Assembly (NCBI GenBank): GCA_947568835.1
Contig: OX387610.1
Coordinates: 16,601,050 to 16,665,049 of the forward strand
Direction of reading: 5' to 3'
DNA from: Protonemura montana
Taxonomy: Eukaryota > Arthropoda > Insecta > Plecoptera > Nemouridae
DNA length: 64,000 bases
In this document: positions 1 through 11,040 of the stretch, piece after piece
Numbering within the stretch: the stretch's first letter is position 1
Layout of the letters: every line of letters begins with the position of its first letter
Notes under the pieces: model-generated
Database searches by the model: none
What the model saw: the letters and a program-made list of their open reading frames with translations, nothing else
Told to the model about the DNA's origin: nothing
Program-made: the position numbers and the translations under genes

Positions 1-923
1 CTAAACCAGTATACCAGGTAGACTAGTAAAGTGTGTTACAAGCTGTTGTATCATACAACTAAACCAGTATACCAGGTAGACTAGTAAAGTGTGTTACAAG
101 CTGTTGTATCATGCAACTAAACCAGTATACCAGGTAGACTAGTAAAGTGTGTTACAAGCTGTTGTATCATACAACTAAACCAGTATACCAGGTAGACTAG
201 TAAAGTGTGTTACAAGCTGTTGTACCATACAACTAAACCAGTATACCAGGTAGACTAGTAAAGTGTGTTACAAGCTGTTGTATCATACAACTAAACCAGT
301 ATACCAGGTAGACTAGTAAAGTGTGTTACAAGCTGTTGTATCATACAACTAAACCAGTATACCAGGTAGACTAGTAAAGTGTGTTACAAGCTGTTGTATC
401 ATACAACTAAACCAGTATACCAGGTAGACTAGTAAAGTGTGTTACAAGCTGTTGTATCATACAACTAAACCAGTATACCAGGTAGACTAGTAAAGTGTGT
501 TACAAGCTGTTGTATCATACAACTAAACCAGTATACCAGGTAGACTAGTAAAGTGTGTTACAAGCTGTTGTATCATACAACTAAACCAGTATACCAGGTA
601 GACTAGTAAAGTGTGTTACAAGCTGTTGTACCATACAACTAAACCAGTATACCAGGTAGACTAGTAAAGTGTGTTACAAGCTGTTGTATCATACAACTAA
701 ACCAGTATACCAGGTAGACTAGTAAAGTGTGTTACAAGCTGTTGTATCATACAACTAAACCAGTATACCAGGTAGACTAGAAAAGTGTGTTACAAGCTGT
801 TGTATCATACAACTAAACCAGTATACCAGGTAGACTAGTAAAGTGTGTTACAAGCTGTTGTATCATACAACTAATCCAGTATACCAGGTAGACTAGTAAA
901 GTGTGTTACAAGCTGTTGTATCT
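1..923. repeat. 58-bp satellite array, about 16 copies
   Basis: Head-to-tail copies of a 58-bp unit (contains CCAGTATACCAGGTAGAC and ends GTTGTATCATACAA) run from the window edge to about 923. Copies differ by only one or two substitutions, such as tatcat to taccat, which suggests recent expansion or homogenisation. The array may continue to the left of the window. No coding potential is seen. Confidence 0.97.
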
Positions 924-971
924 TAACAAAGCGATTTCATGTTGATGTTCATTATGCGATGTTCATTATAT

Positions 972-1152
972 CGACTTATTATCATTCAATAGTTCAGACA
1001 ATTTTCTAAAAGTACTTTCAGCCTGATTTCAAGAATAATCTATTAATTCCTGCATATAGGACATTGTTTGAAGGGACAGGCATTAATCATCAAGATGTTG
1101 GAAATGATATATCTCGCGAGGAATACGCTCATGGATATTTTCTTACTGTTTA
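972..1152 (+). mobile_element. Chimeric scrap: 189-bp satellite piece joined to Polinton capsid piece
   Basis: Positions 972-1018 match the stretch of the 189-bp satellite that begins cgacttattatcattc (as at 3815 and in every monomer). Directly after, about 1016-1152 is nearly identical to the Polinton major capsid gene at 15720-15855. The join falls on a two- or three-base overlap. Both parts come from sequences inside the Polinton at 2784-19634 but are not adjacent there, so this is a rearranged second Polinton remnant outside the element. Confidence 0.85.
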
Positions 1153-1179
1153 AGATGTTCATTGTGCTCTGTTGAACCT

Positions 1180-1400
1180 AGATAAAGATAAAGATAATTT
1201 GGATTTTTTTTGTCTAGCTTAGATAATAGATGATTATCAAAAAAATCATCCAGCTAAAAGATAATAGATGAAATGAATTATCTAGATGATTTTCTTTAGA
1301 TAATGGATGTTTTTTTTTTGTTAGTTGAAATGGATTTTAGAATAATGGAAAATATTTACGTTGAATATCAATGCTGTAGGACCGCATACTGACTTTCAAT
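1180..1400. repeat. AT-rich dispersed repeat, partner of 32680-32890
   Basis: Runs of agataatagatgattat-like sequence with self-complementary stretches are followed by a segment ending aatgctgtaggaccgcat. The same elements appear in reverse complement at 32680-32890 (atgcggtcctacagcatt). It is therefore a dispersed repeat, possibly a MITE or LINE fragment; the family is not recognised. Confidence 0.6.
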
Positions 1401-1449
1401 CTAAGGTAGATGTTCTTACATAGAGGGTTCAGACTTACAAATCATTTAG

Positions 1450-1880
1450 GAACGGTTTGGCGTGTTGGAAACACCGGTTCTCGTTAGATCACCGAAGTTA
1501 AGCAACACTGCGCTGGGTCAGGTATTGAATGGGTGACCATCATACACATGACCAGTTCTCTTCGAGAGAGAGGTTGGAGGGATGAAAGTTATTACAGCAA
1601 CTTTACTCGCCTTGCTTATCAACCTCTCGACAGCATGGATTTGTGGAGGAATCCTGCTGTTCGCGTTGTACCGTCCTTCGGAAGGGACGTTAAGCCGGTG
1701 GTCCCCTTGGTGCTCTTCGACAGAAGTAGGATACAAGCCGGCACCTGGTTTCCAATCCTGCCTTCTAGGCTAGGTTAGGTTTATCATCATTCTCATCATC
1801 ATCCACTCATTCACCGAAACCATTAGACCAGTGCCGCATGGCCAGATGTCAAAACAGTGCGTCGTTTAACACCACAAATA
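1450..1880 (+). mobile_element. 5S-rRNA-derived SINE, near full length
   Basis: The head (about 1450-1545) resembles 5S rRNA: gaacggtttggcgtg, then caccggttctcgt, gatcaccgaagttaagcaac (box A region) and gaatgggtgacc (box C region). A unique body follows (about 1546-1790), then a tail with gtgccgcatggccagatg and a short A-rich end. This matches SINE3-class elements, which use the internal 5S promoter. Other copies: 25476-26272 and 28000-28235 (minus) and 45310-46205 (plus). It is not a functional 5S gene because the 3' half of 5S is missing. Confidence 0.8.
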
Positions 1881-2097
1881 ATAATAATTTGTATTTACAA
1901 CAGAAACTATTGTATTTTAGAGTAAATAGTAAGACCTGAAAAGTAAGCCTGTAGTAAGCCCTAGACTAGAAAGTACAGTTTCCGTACCAAATAAAACAGT
2001 GCATAAATCAATGCAGATATTCAAGTTCAAAATACATTTTACGGAATAATTAGATGCAGAAAATAAGGTGAATAGTCTATGTACGATAAAATCTTAC
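1881..2097. other. No gene seen
   Basis: AT-rich sequence after the SINE. It has no long frame and no repeat that I recognise. Confidence 0.5.
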
Positions 2098-2179
2098 TTC
2101 ATCTTTGTTCAGAAGAGCTCCCTCGTCTTCCTCCTCGGAATGCGTATCCCTGTCCACCAGGGCTTGCCTACTGATGACG
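2098..2179 (-). CDS. Possible orphan internal exon, product unknown
   Basis: On the minus strand a pyrimidine-rich tract ending ttttttgcag precedes an 82-nt open stretch that ends with a good donor (gaa|gtaaga). In one frame it reads an acidic, soluble segment that includes SEEEDEGALL. The splice signals and acidic composition look exon-like, but there is no recognisable family, no neighbouring exon nearby, and the piece is short. It could be a chance frame. Confidence 0.25.
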
Positions 2180-2346
2180 CTGCAAAAAACGCCAAGTCCT
2201 TGATTAGTATTTACGTGGCTCGATAAATCCTGCATAATAATAAATAATATGTTATAATATTCTTCGAGTGCTTTCTGGCACAGTCGGTGAGACCAAGTCC
2301 AAGTTGGTTTGGTGAAGTGGTTCAGAGCCGTGGGTGAATGTTGTGG

Positions 2347-2643
2347 TGAGTATCGGACTTGCTCTGTTGAGATTGACTTGCTCTGTTGAGATTGACTTGC
2401 TCTGTTGAGATTGACTTGCTCTGTTGAGATTGACTTGCTCTGTTGAGATTGACTTGCTCTGTTGAGATTGACTTGCTCTGTTGAGATTGACTTGCTCTGT
2501 TGAGATTGACTTGCTCTGTTGAGATTGACTTGCTCTGTTGAGATTGACTTGCTCTGTTGAGATTGACTTGCTCTGTTGAGATTGACTTGCTCTGTTGAGA
2601 TTGACTTGCTCTGTTGAGATTGACTTGCTCTGTTGAGATTGAC
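2347..2643. repeat. 19-bp tandem array, about 15 copies
   Basis: Almost perfect copies of ttgctctgttgagattgac lie head to tail. Three units make 57 bp, so a minus-strand frame stays open through the array; it is a repeat artefact and not a gene. The array ends at a large inverted repeat (2643-2731), after which the same 19-bp unit appears in inverted orientation (2746-2780). Confidence 0.95.
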
Positions 2644-2782
2644 CTAAAAATTCGACGTTTTGTCGGCGTTGGCGCCGACATCAGTCCTGAAGATGTCGGC
2701 ACCAACGCCGACGAAACGTCGACTTTTTAGGGCCCTTTTAGGACCACAAGTCAATCTCAACAGAGCAAGTCAATCTCAATCT
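2643..2782. repeat. Long hairpin with inverted 19-bp units at its base
   Basis: The left arm (about 2643-2682: ctaaaaattcgacg, tgtcggcgttgg, cgccgacatc) pairs with the right arm (about 2691-2731: gatgtcgg, ccaacgccgacg, cgtcgactttttag). The loop is about eight bases (agtcctga). The palindrome carries on into the 19-bp repeat, which is plus-oriented to the left and inverted to the right. It looks like the end of a foldback element. Confidence 0.8.
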
Positions 2783-2783
2783 C

Positions 2784-3470
2784 TACTGTTAGCTTGTAGT
2801 GTAAGGTGATATTACATTTGAAGATAACTATAGTCGATTCATTTTGAGATGACCTCCTGCATATAATCATGCATGTATACGTGCATGTTAAGGTGCACTT
2901 CTTACGTGATTTCTTAAAATAAATGTACTTTACATGTTTAAGAAATATAAATGCAGCAACCTAATCTAATTTCCCACGATCAGATGTCACTGTACCAAAT
3001 GACAAGTACCTACAGTCTGTTCATTCTACATAAATAATCATAAATCTTACACTCAACTGCATGTATGTATTTCTGGTGTACTACCTTAAATGAACTGTAC
3101 TATAGCTTCCTACAAAAATATTATTGCAATGCCGATGTAACATTTTCCCAGATTTTCCCAGCGTGGCCCTCGTATTGCTTGGTAGATTCATCGATCAAAC
3201 ACTGATTTGACAAAATCAGATTTCACTGTACCAAATAACAAGTACTTCTATAGTAGGTTTATTCTCAAGAAACGTCATCTGTTACCATTATATGCCTGTG
3301 TAATTATACACGATTACTGCCCAGAGTTTAGATGGTTATACATTACAATGAACGCACTTTAGATAATATGTTAGTGGTCAATAATTGCAAATCAGCAAAA
3401 TGTTAGGACAATGAACTGTTCGACGTTCTGTTCTCACCGACATCATCATTCGATTCAAAGTTATCAGAGA
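2784..3470 (+). repeat. Polinton left terminal inverted repeat
   Basis: It begins tactgttagcttgtagtg and ends near gttatcagaga at 3470. It matches the reverse complement of 18949-19634 with scattered substitutions, for example the shared segments around 2960-3040 and 3360-3460. Confidence 0.9.
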
Positions 3471-3546
3471 CATTGTACAGTGGAATCAGATCCAGCTGAT
3501 ATAAGCTTGATTTTTGACGTGACTACGTCTTAAAGCGCATTAAATA

Positions 3547-6545
3547 GGGAGGCATGTACGGATTTGCTCTCCAAAATAGCCAATGTGTAACAAGCCCTAC
3601 AGCCTACAGGAAGTAAAGGACAGAGTGCGATTTATTATCATTCAATAGATCAGACAATTCTCTAAAAGTACTTTTTTTTATTTTCGATAAAATAAATATT
3701 GGAGGCGTTAGAGGGGTTGGCGTTTTTAATGCTCTCCATAAGACCAATGTTAAATTACGCAAAATGGCAAATGTGTAACAACCCCTACAGCCTACAGGAA
3801 ACAAAGGACAGAATGCGACTTATTATCATTCAATAGTTCAGACAATTTTCTAAAAGTACTTTTTTTTTATTTTCGATAAAATAAATATTGGAGGCGTTAG
3901 AGGGGTTGGCGTTTTTAATGCTCTCCATAAGACCAATGTTAAATTACGCAAAATGGCAAATGTGTAACAACCCCTACAGCCTACAGGAAACAACGGACAG
4001 AATGCGACTTATTATCATTCAATAGTTCAGACAATTTTCTAAAAGTACTTTTTTTTTATTTTCGATAAAATAAATATTGGAGGCGTTAGAGGGGTTGGCG
4101 TTTTTAATTCTCTCCATTAGACCAATGTTAAATTACGCAAAACGGCAAATGTGTAACAACCCCTACAGCCTACTGGAAACAACGGACAGAATGCGACTTA
4201 TTATCATTCAATAGTTCAGACAATTTTCTAAAAGTACTTTTTTTTTATTTTCGATAAAATAAATATTGGAGGCGTTAGAGGGGTTGGCGTTTTTAATGCT
4301 CTCCATAAGACCAATGTTAAATTACGCAAAATGGCAAATGTGTAACAACCCCTACAGCCTACAGGAAACAAAGGACAGAATGCGACTTATTATCATTCAA
4401 TAGTTCAGACAATTTTCTAAAAGTACTTTTTTTTGATTTTCGATAAAATAAATATTGAAGGCGTTAGAGGGGTTGGCGTTTTTAATGCTCTCCATAAGAC
4501 CAATGTTAAATTACGCAAAATGGCAAATGTGTAACAACCCCTACAGCCTACAGGAAACAACGGACAGAATGCGACTTATTATCATTCAATAGTTCAGACA
4601 ATTTTCTAAAAGTCCTTTTTTTTGATTTTCAATAAAATAAATATTGGAGGCGTTAGAGGGGTTGGCGTTTTTAATTCTCTCCATAAGACCAATGTTAAAT
4701 TACGCAAAACGGCAAATGTGTAACAACCCCTACAGCCTACTGGAAACAAAGGACAGAATGCGACTTATTATCATTCAATAGTTCAGACAATTTTCTAAAA
4801 GTACTTTTTTTTTATTTTCGATAAAATAAATATTGAAGGCGTTAGAGGGGTTGGCGTTTTTAATGCTCTCCATAAGACCAATGTTAAATTACGCAAAATG
4901 GCAAATGTGTAACAACCCCTACAGCCTACAGGAAACAACGGACAGAATGCGACTTATTATCATTCAATAGTTCAGACAATTTTCTAAAAGTACTTTTTTT
5001 TGATTTTCGATAAAATAAATATTGGAGGCGTTAGAGGGGTTGGCGTTTTTAATTCTCTCCATAAGACCAATGTTAAATTACGCAAAACGGCAAATGTGTA
5101 ACAACCCCTACAGCCTACTGGAAACAACGGACAGAATGCGACTTATTATCATTCAATAGTTCAGACAATTTTCTAAAAGTACTTTTTTTTTATTTTCGAT
5201 AAAATAAATATTGGAGGCGTTAGAGGGGTTGGCGTTTTTAATGCTCTCCATAAGACCAATGTTAAATTACGCAAAATGGCAAATGTGTAACAACCCCTAC
5301 AGCCTACAGGAAACAACGGACAGAATGCGACTTATTATCATTCAATAGTTCAGACAATTTTCTAAAAGTACTTTTTTTTTATTTTCGATAAAATAAATAT
5401 TGGAGGCGTTAGAGGGGTTGGCGGTTTTAATGCTCTCCATAAGACCAATGTTAAATTACGCAAAATGGCAAATGTGTAACAACCCCTACAGCCTACAGGA
5501 AACAAAGGACAGAATGCGACTTATTATCATTCAATAGTTCAGACAATTTTCTAAAAGTACTTTTTTTTTATTTTCGATAAAATAAATATTGAAGGCGTTA
5601 GAGGGGTTGGCGTTTTTAATGCTCTCCATAAGACCAATGTTAAATTACGCAAAATGGCAAATGTGTAACAACCCCTACAGCCTACAGGAAACAACGGACA
5701 GAATGCGACTTATTATCATTCAATAGTTCAGACAATTTTCTAAAAGTGCTTTTTTTTTATTTTCGATAAAATAAATATTGGAGGCGTTAGAGGGGTTGGC
5801 GTTTTTAATTCTCTCCATAAGACCAATGTTAAATTACGCAAAACGGCAAATGTGTAACAACCCCTACAGCCTACTGGAAACAACGGACAGAATGCGACTT
5901 ATTATCATTCAATAGTTCAGACAATTTTCTAAAAGTACTTTTTTTTTATTTTCGATAAAATAAATATTGGAGGCGTTAGAGGGGTTGGCGTTTTTAATGC
6001 TCTCCATAAGACCAATGTTAAATTACGCAAAATGGCAAATGTGTAACAACCCCTACAGCCTACAGGAAACAACGGACAGAATGCGACTTATTATCATTCA
6101 ATAGTTCAGACAATTTTCTAAAAGTTTTTTTTTTTGATTTTCGATAAAATAAATATTGGAGGCGTTAGAGGGGTTGGCGTTTTTAATGCTCTCCATAAGA
6201 CCAATGTTAAATTACGCAAAATGGCAAATGTGTAACAACCCCTACAGCCTACAGGAAACAACGGACAGAATGCGACTTATTATCATTCAATAGTTCAGAC
6301 AATTTTCTAAAAGTCCTTTTTTTTTATTTTCGATAAAATAAATATTGGAGGCGTTAGAGGGGTTGGCGGTTTTAATGCTCTCCATAAGACCAATGTTAAA
6401 TTACGCAAAATGGCAAATGTGTAACAACCCCTACAGCCTACAGGAAACAAAGGACAGAATGCGACTTCTTATCATTCAATAGTTCAGACAATTTTCTAAA
6501 AGTACTTTTTTTTTATTTTCGATAAACTAAATATTGGAGGCGTGA
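3547..6545. repeat. 189-bp satellite inside the Polinton, about 15.5 copies
   Basis: Successive monomers start at gcgacttattatcattc (3815, 4004, 4193, 4382 and so on, spacing 189 bp). Each holds a T-run (agtactttttttt), ggaggcgttagaggggttgg and caacccctacagcctac. The first copy (about 3547-3640) and the last are divergent. Two sub-variants alternate irregularly (aatgctctcc with acaggaaac, and aattctctcc with actggaaac), which suggests amplification of multimers. The array lies between the left terminal repeat and the gene block. Confidence 0.96.
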
Positions 6546-6999
6546 GAGTAGGCGGCGTTTTTAGCACTCGTCATTAAACTAATGCAAAATAAAATATATA
6601 TATCGCAAGATGACACTTCCATCCCAATCTGTAAAATCCTTCAGTGTGTAAATTAGATATGAAAACACAACCCAAATAAAGAGAGATGTAAAACTTGCAT
6701 GTGAAGTGCGGTCAGTACTGTAGTTGACCTACGTGCCTACGCGGTAGTTGAACGTAGTCACGCTTCAATATCGGCCGTATCAATAAGATACAGCTACACC
6801 CGGTTTTTTAACGTTACGCCTCGCACAATGACTGCAGCAATTATACTACTCGAAATATTTTGATATTGCTGCCTCGGCATAAAATCTTGTTTTCCTAAAA
6901 TTAAAAAAAAAAAAAAAGAACTGATTAGAATAATAAAAATATATAGAAATTACTTAAAATAACTTCTTATCATCACCATCATCATCATTATCAGCAAGA
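6546..6999. promoter_or_regulatory. Non-coding leader upstream of the Polinton polymerase
   Basis: About 450 bp without a gene between the satellite and the first coding exon. It contains an A-run (6901-6917) and a short (atc)n stretch just before the start codon at 7000. It may hold the polymerase promoter, but no specific element can be recognised. Confidence 0.3.
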
Positions 7000-9900
7000 A
7001 TGGATTCAAACAATGCAATACAAAATTTAATGTGAGTATACCTATTTAATAAATTCGAATATTACTTTTCATTTAAATTGGATTTGTATAATTGTCTAAA
7101 AGATGTTTTCAAGATCTCTGTGTTCATTCTTGCAGGGATCTAGAGAATGCATGTGATGCTATTTTAGCAATGGTGACAAATTCACCAGCAGCATCAGATG
7201 ACAGGTACGCATTCTTTGTAGATTCATTTTACAAAACATTCGATTAATACGTTCAACTTATTTATTTTTATTTTTATTTACAGTCCTACTGTAGTCCCAA
7301 CAGTAAGACCATTCTTCGGACCTTGCGATCTCTGCGGATCAACATTTTCTAGAAAAGACAATTTAAAAAAACATCGCAGTTTGAAACACTTTCAGTGTAG
7401 CGTGTGTTCAAAATTTTTCTTGAATTAAAAGAAGATGCTGACTCATCATGCCAGCCATGATAACGTTGGTAATCGTCAAAACCCGTCGACTTCGACAGAA
7501 ATACCATCTTCAAATCAACAACATTCTCTACAAAGCTTAAATCAAATCGGTAGGGAAAAACTTTCAAAATCTGCGCTAAACAGGAGCGTTAAAACTTACG
7601 CGTTCAAAATTCCAGATGATCGTATTGATGTTTTAACATATTTGGCTGATAACAAAAATGATATTGAAATTCAATTAATGAAGAATATTTCTAAATCCCG
7701 CGGTGTTAAATGGTACCTGACAATTTATCCACTCTTCACCAAAATTGTGGCAGACAAGCAAAGCGAGTCAACACCATGCTTCAGAAGTTGCAACTTCACA
7801 CTATTACAACATTTTGAGTTTAATAAACAATTTAATCAAGCTTTTGAGTCGATTGCAAAGGCAAAATCAAATTTTCAGAGGGAAGGTAGTAATTGGAATT
7901 TTGAAAGAATTCTAAGATTTGAACTTAACATCGCCAAATATGTTCCCTTAGCTGCAAGTAGTTACATTCCCTTACCAAAAAAATTAGTAAAAAAAAAGGC
8001 GATTTTAAATGTTCAAAACAACGACCAAAAATGCTTCCTTTGGTCTGTGTTAGCACATTTATATGAACCCTGTCACAATCGAAATCGTATACATGCATAC
8101 AAGCAATACGAGTCACACTTGAATATGATCTGTAAACGTGTTTGGATATGAATGTGAAGTTTTTCCGCTCCGAATCACAAAATTTTCTTCCGATACTCAT
8201 ATAAATTTATTGTATTTATCAAACGAAACGACGAATCACTTTTGCTTGATAAGCAGTTTAAGTCGCTTGCCAGGTTCACTAACTCATCACGAACACCGAT
8301 CATTTTACTGTCATTTTTGCTTACATAGATTTTTTAAGACAATCACTCCTTGATGATCATTCGAAGTATTGCAATAAAAACGAACCACAGAAAATAAAAA
8401 TGCTATTCTGATAATAAAATGCGATTCAAAAATTATCATTTCATGTTGAAAGTACCTCTCACAATTTACGCAGATTTTGAAAGTTTAAACCTGAAAATAA
8501 GTGGATGCTCTCCGAATGATGATTTCTCGCACACTTTAAAAACAACTCAACTTATGTGTTCAGGATATTCATATGTCGTGATAAATGCAAAGGGTGAAAT
8601 GCACAAACCTTTAGTTGTGATAGAGGATCAGATGCAATCACTCACTTCCTTAAAAGCATTTTAAAAGAGGAAGAAGAGTTGCAAAAGCTAATGAATGAAA
8701 ATAATCCGATAATAATTACTCCGGAAGAGGAGCAGAGCTTTCTGAATTCAAAAGAATGTTTTATTTGCTCGAAGGATCTCGATGAATTTAGGGTACGCGA
8801 TCATTGTCACATGTCTGGACTTTACAGAGGAGCGGCTCATTCCTCGTGTAATCTCAACTTCAAACAGGCTAAACATATTTCAGTCTTGTTTCACAATTTA
8901 AAAAATTATGATAGTCATATTATTATGCAGGAACTTGGAAAATTCAAATTTTGTAAAATCACGTGTACCTATCCCAAACAACACTGAAAAATATGTTGCA
9001 TTCCAGATTAATTCTTTGCGTTTTCTCGACTCTCTTCAATTTTTGAATACATCTCTTGAAACACTCACTAAAAATTTGTTAAGCTATGGAGAGGATAAAT
9101 TTAAAATTACCAAACAGAACATTGAAAACAAGGAAGAATTTACACATCTTCTCCGTAAGGGCGTTTTTCCATATGACTACATGGATTCACAATCAAAATT
9201 TGACGAGACAAAACTACCTTCTAAAGCAGCTTTTTATAACACGATTCGCGATGAACATATTAGTGACGAAGATTATGAACATGCTAAAAAGGTTTGGAGT
9301 CTATTCAAAATCCAAAATTTAGGCGAATATCAGGATTTATATGTCAAAACAGATGTGCTATTGCTAGCAGATATTTTTGAAAGCTTCCGAGAAATATCTA
9401 TGAAACATTATAAACTTGATCCCTTACAGACGTATAGTACATTGCCAGGTTACAGCTGGCAATCATTTCTTAAGATGAGCGGCTGCCACCTCGAATTACT
9501 TACGGATCCTGATATGTACTTATTCATGGAGCAGGGAATACGAGGCGGAGTTGCAATGATCTCAACCCGTTACGCATCAGCGAATAACAAGTACGCAGAT
9601 GACTTCGATAAGAACGCTGAATCGTCGTATATTATTTATTGGGATGTGAACAATCATACGGGCAAGCGATGTCTCAAAAATTACCTATCAGTCATTTTGA
9701 ATGGATGAATGAGGATGTAATAAGTCAGTTTAATATTCATAATATTTCACAAGACTCTGAATTTGGATACATTTTAGAGGTCGATTTGGAATATTCACAT
9801 AATCTGCATGAATTGCACAATGATTATCCTGTGGCTCCGGAGAATATAAACGTTACTGAAGAGATGATTTCTCCTTACAGTAAGAAACTGTTGGAAGACT

Positions 9901-11040
9901 TGAACTTTAAACCTGCAAAAAATGTCAGAAAACTAGTACCAAACCTAAACAATAAAACCAACTACATAATTCATTATAGAAATTTGCAACAATATCTTGA
10001 CTTGGGATTAAAACTTCTTAAAATTCATCGAGTTCTTAAATTTAAGCAAAGCTCTTGGTTAAAAGAATATATAGAATTTAACACATTGCAGCGTAAACAG
10101 GCGACCAACTCTTTTGAAAAAGATTTCTTCAAGCTAATGAACAATGCTGTTTTTGGTAAGACTATGGAAAACCTTCGTAACAGAGTTAACATTGAATTAG
10201 TGAACGTAGAAAAGAGGCAATTAAAAGTTGTAGCGGCTCCTTCGTTTCAGAGTTAACATTGAATTAGTGAACGTAGAAAAGAGGCTATTAAAAGTTGTAG
10301 CGGCTCCTTCGTTTGAGAGTTAACATTGAATTAGTGAACGTAGAAAAGAGGCTATTAAAAGTTGTAGCGGCTCCTTCGTTTCAGAGTTTCACAATTTTTT
10401 CAAATGATCTTGTAGCCAAAAAGAAATGTCTCATTCTCAATCGACCAATTTACGCAGGGTTCGCAATATTAGAGCTAAGCAAGGGATTTGTTTATGATTT
10501 CCATTACAACTTTGTAAAGAATAAGTATGGAAATAATGCCACCTTACTTTTCACCGACACCGATAGCCTTACATATCATATCAAAACCGAAGATATATAT
10601 TGTGATATGAAAGCTCATATGAATCTATTCGACACTTCAAATTACCCAAGCACACATCATCTGTACAGCAATGTCAATATGAAAGTTCCAGGTAAAATGA
10701 CAGATGAAACCGCTGGTGCTGTCATAAAAGAATTTTTAGGATTGAGGGCTAAGATGTATTCCATTTTAGAAGCTAATGGAAAATGTAAGAAAGTAGGAAA
10801 AGGAGTTTTGAGATATGTTTTAGAAAAAGTAATTAAACACGATGATTACAAAAAATCGATTTTTCAAAAAGTGATTCAAAGTGCATCTATGTCTAGCATT
10901 CAAAGTTTTAATCATAACTTTTATACAACAACTCAACGAAAGATCACACTATCACCATTCGACGATAAAAGATATGTATTAGACGATGGATATCATACAC
11001 TTGCCCATGGTCATTGTATTATTATTATTATTATTATTAT
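7000..11040 (+). pseudogene. Polinton protein-primed DNA polymerase B, broken
   Basis: Family-B polymerase that would replicate the element from a protein primer. Two short 5' exons (7000-7031, 7136-7204) and a third from 7284 have good splice signals. Exon 3 encodes a C2H2 finger with CDLCGSTFSRKDNLKKH. The exonuclease motif YADFES is near 8480, an HNH/endonuclease-VII-like Cys-His cluster at 8755-8860, palm motif A (DVNN) near 9645, motif B (NAVFGK) near 10145 and motif C (DTDS) near 10560. Lesions: in-frame stop at 7426, frame changes near 8130, 8345-8420, 8640, 8955 and 9650, a 67-bp triplication at 10181, and a Penelope fragment replacing the C-terminal region from about 11020. The frame order matches an intact ancestor, so this is decay and not misassembly of unrelated parts. 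Confidence 0.9.
10181..10381 (+). repeat. 67-bp tandem triplication within the polymerase gene
   Basis: Three copies start at 10181, 10248 and 10315, each beginning with cagagttaacattg or gagagttaacattg. Two extra copies add 134 bp, which is not a multiple of three, so the duplication shifts the frame just after motif B. It is the early stage of the process seen at 16286-17505. Confidence 0.95.

Noticed and set aside
1..923. Regular repeats that could suggest a CRISPR array
   Set aside because: Units are directly adjacent with no variable spacers, and the context is eukaryotic. The same holds for the other arrays.
1450..1545. Functional 5S rRNA gene
   Set aside because: Only the 5' two thirds resemble 5S and the sequence continues into a SINE body; the 3' part of 5S is missing.
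2322..2705. 127-aa minus-strand frame with a 19-residue repeat
   Set aside because: Generated by the 19-bp array (three units = 57 bp) and the hairpin.
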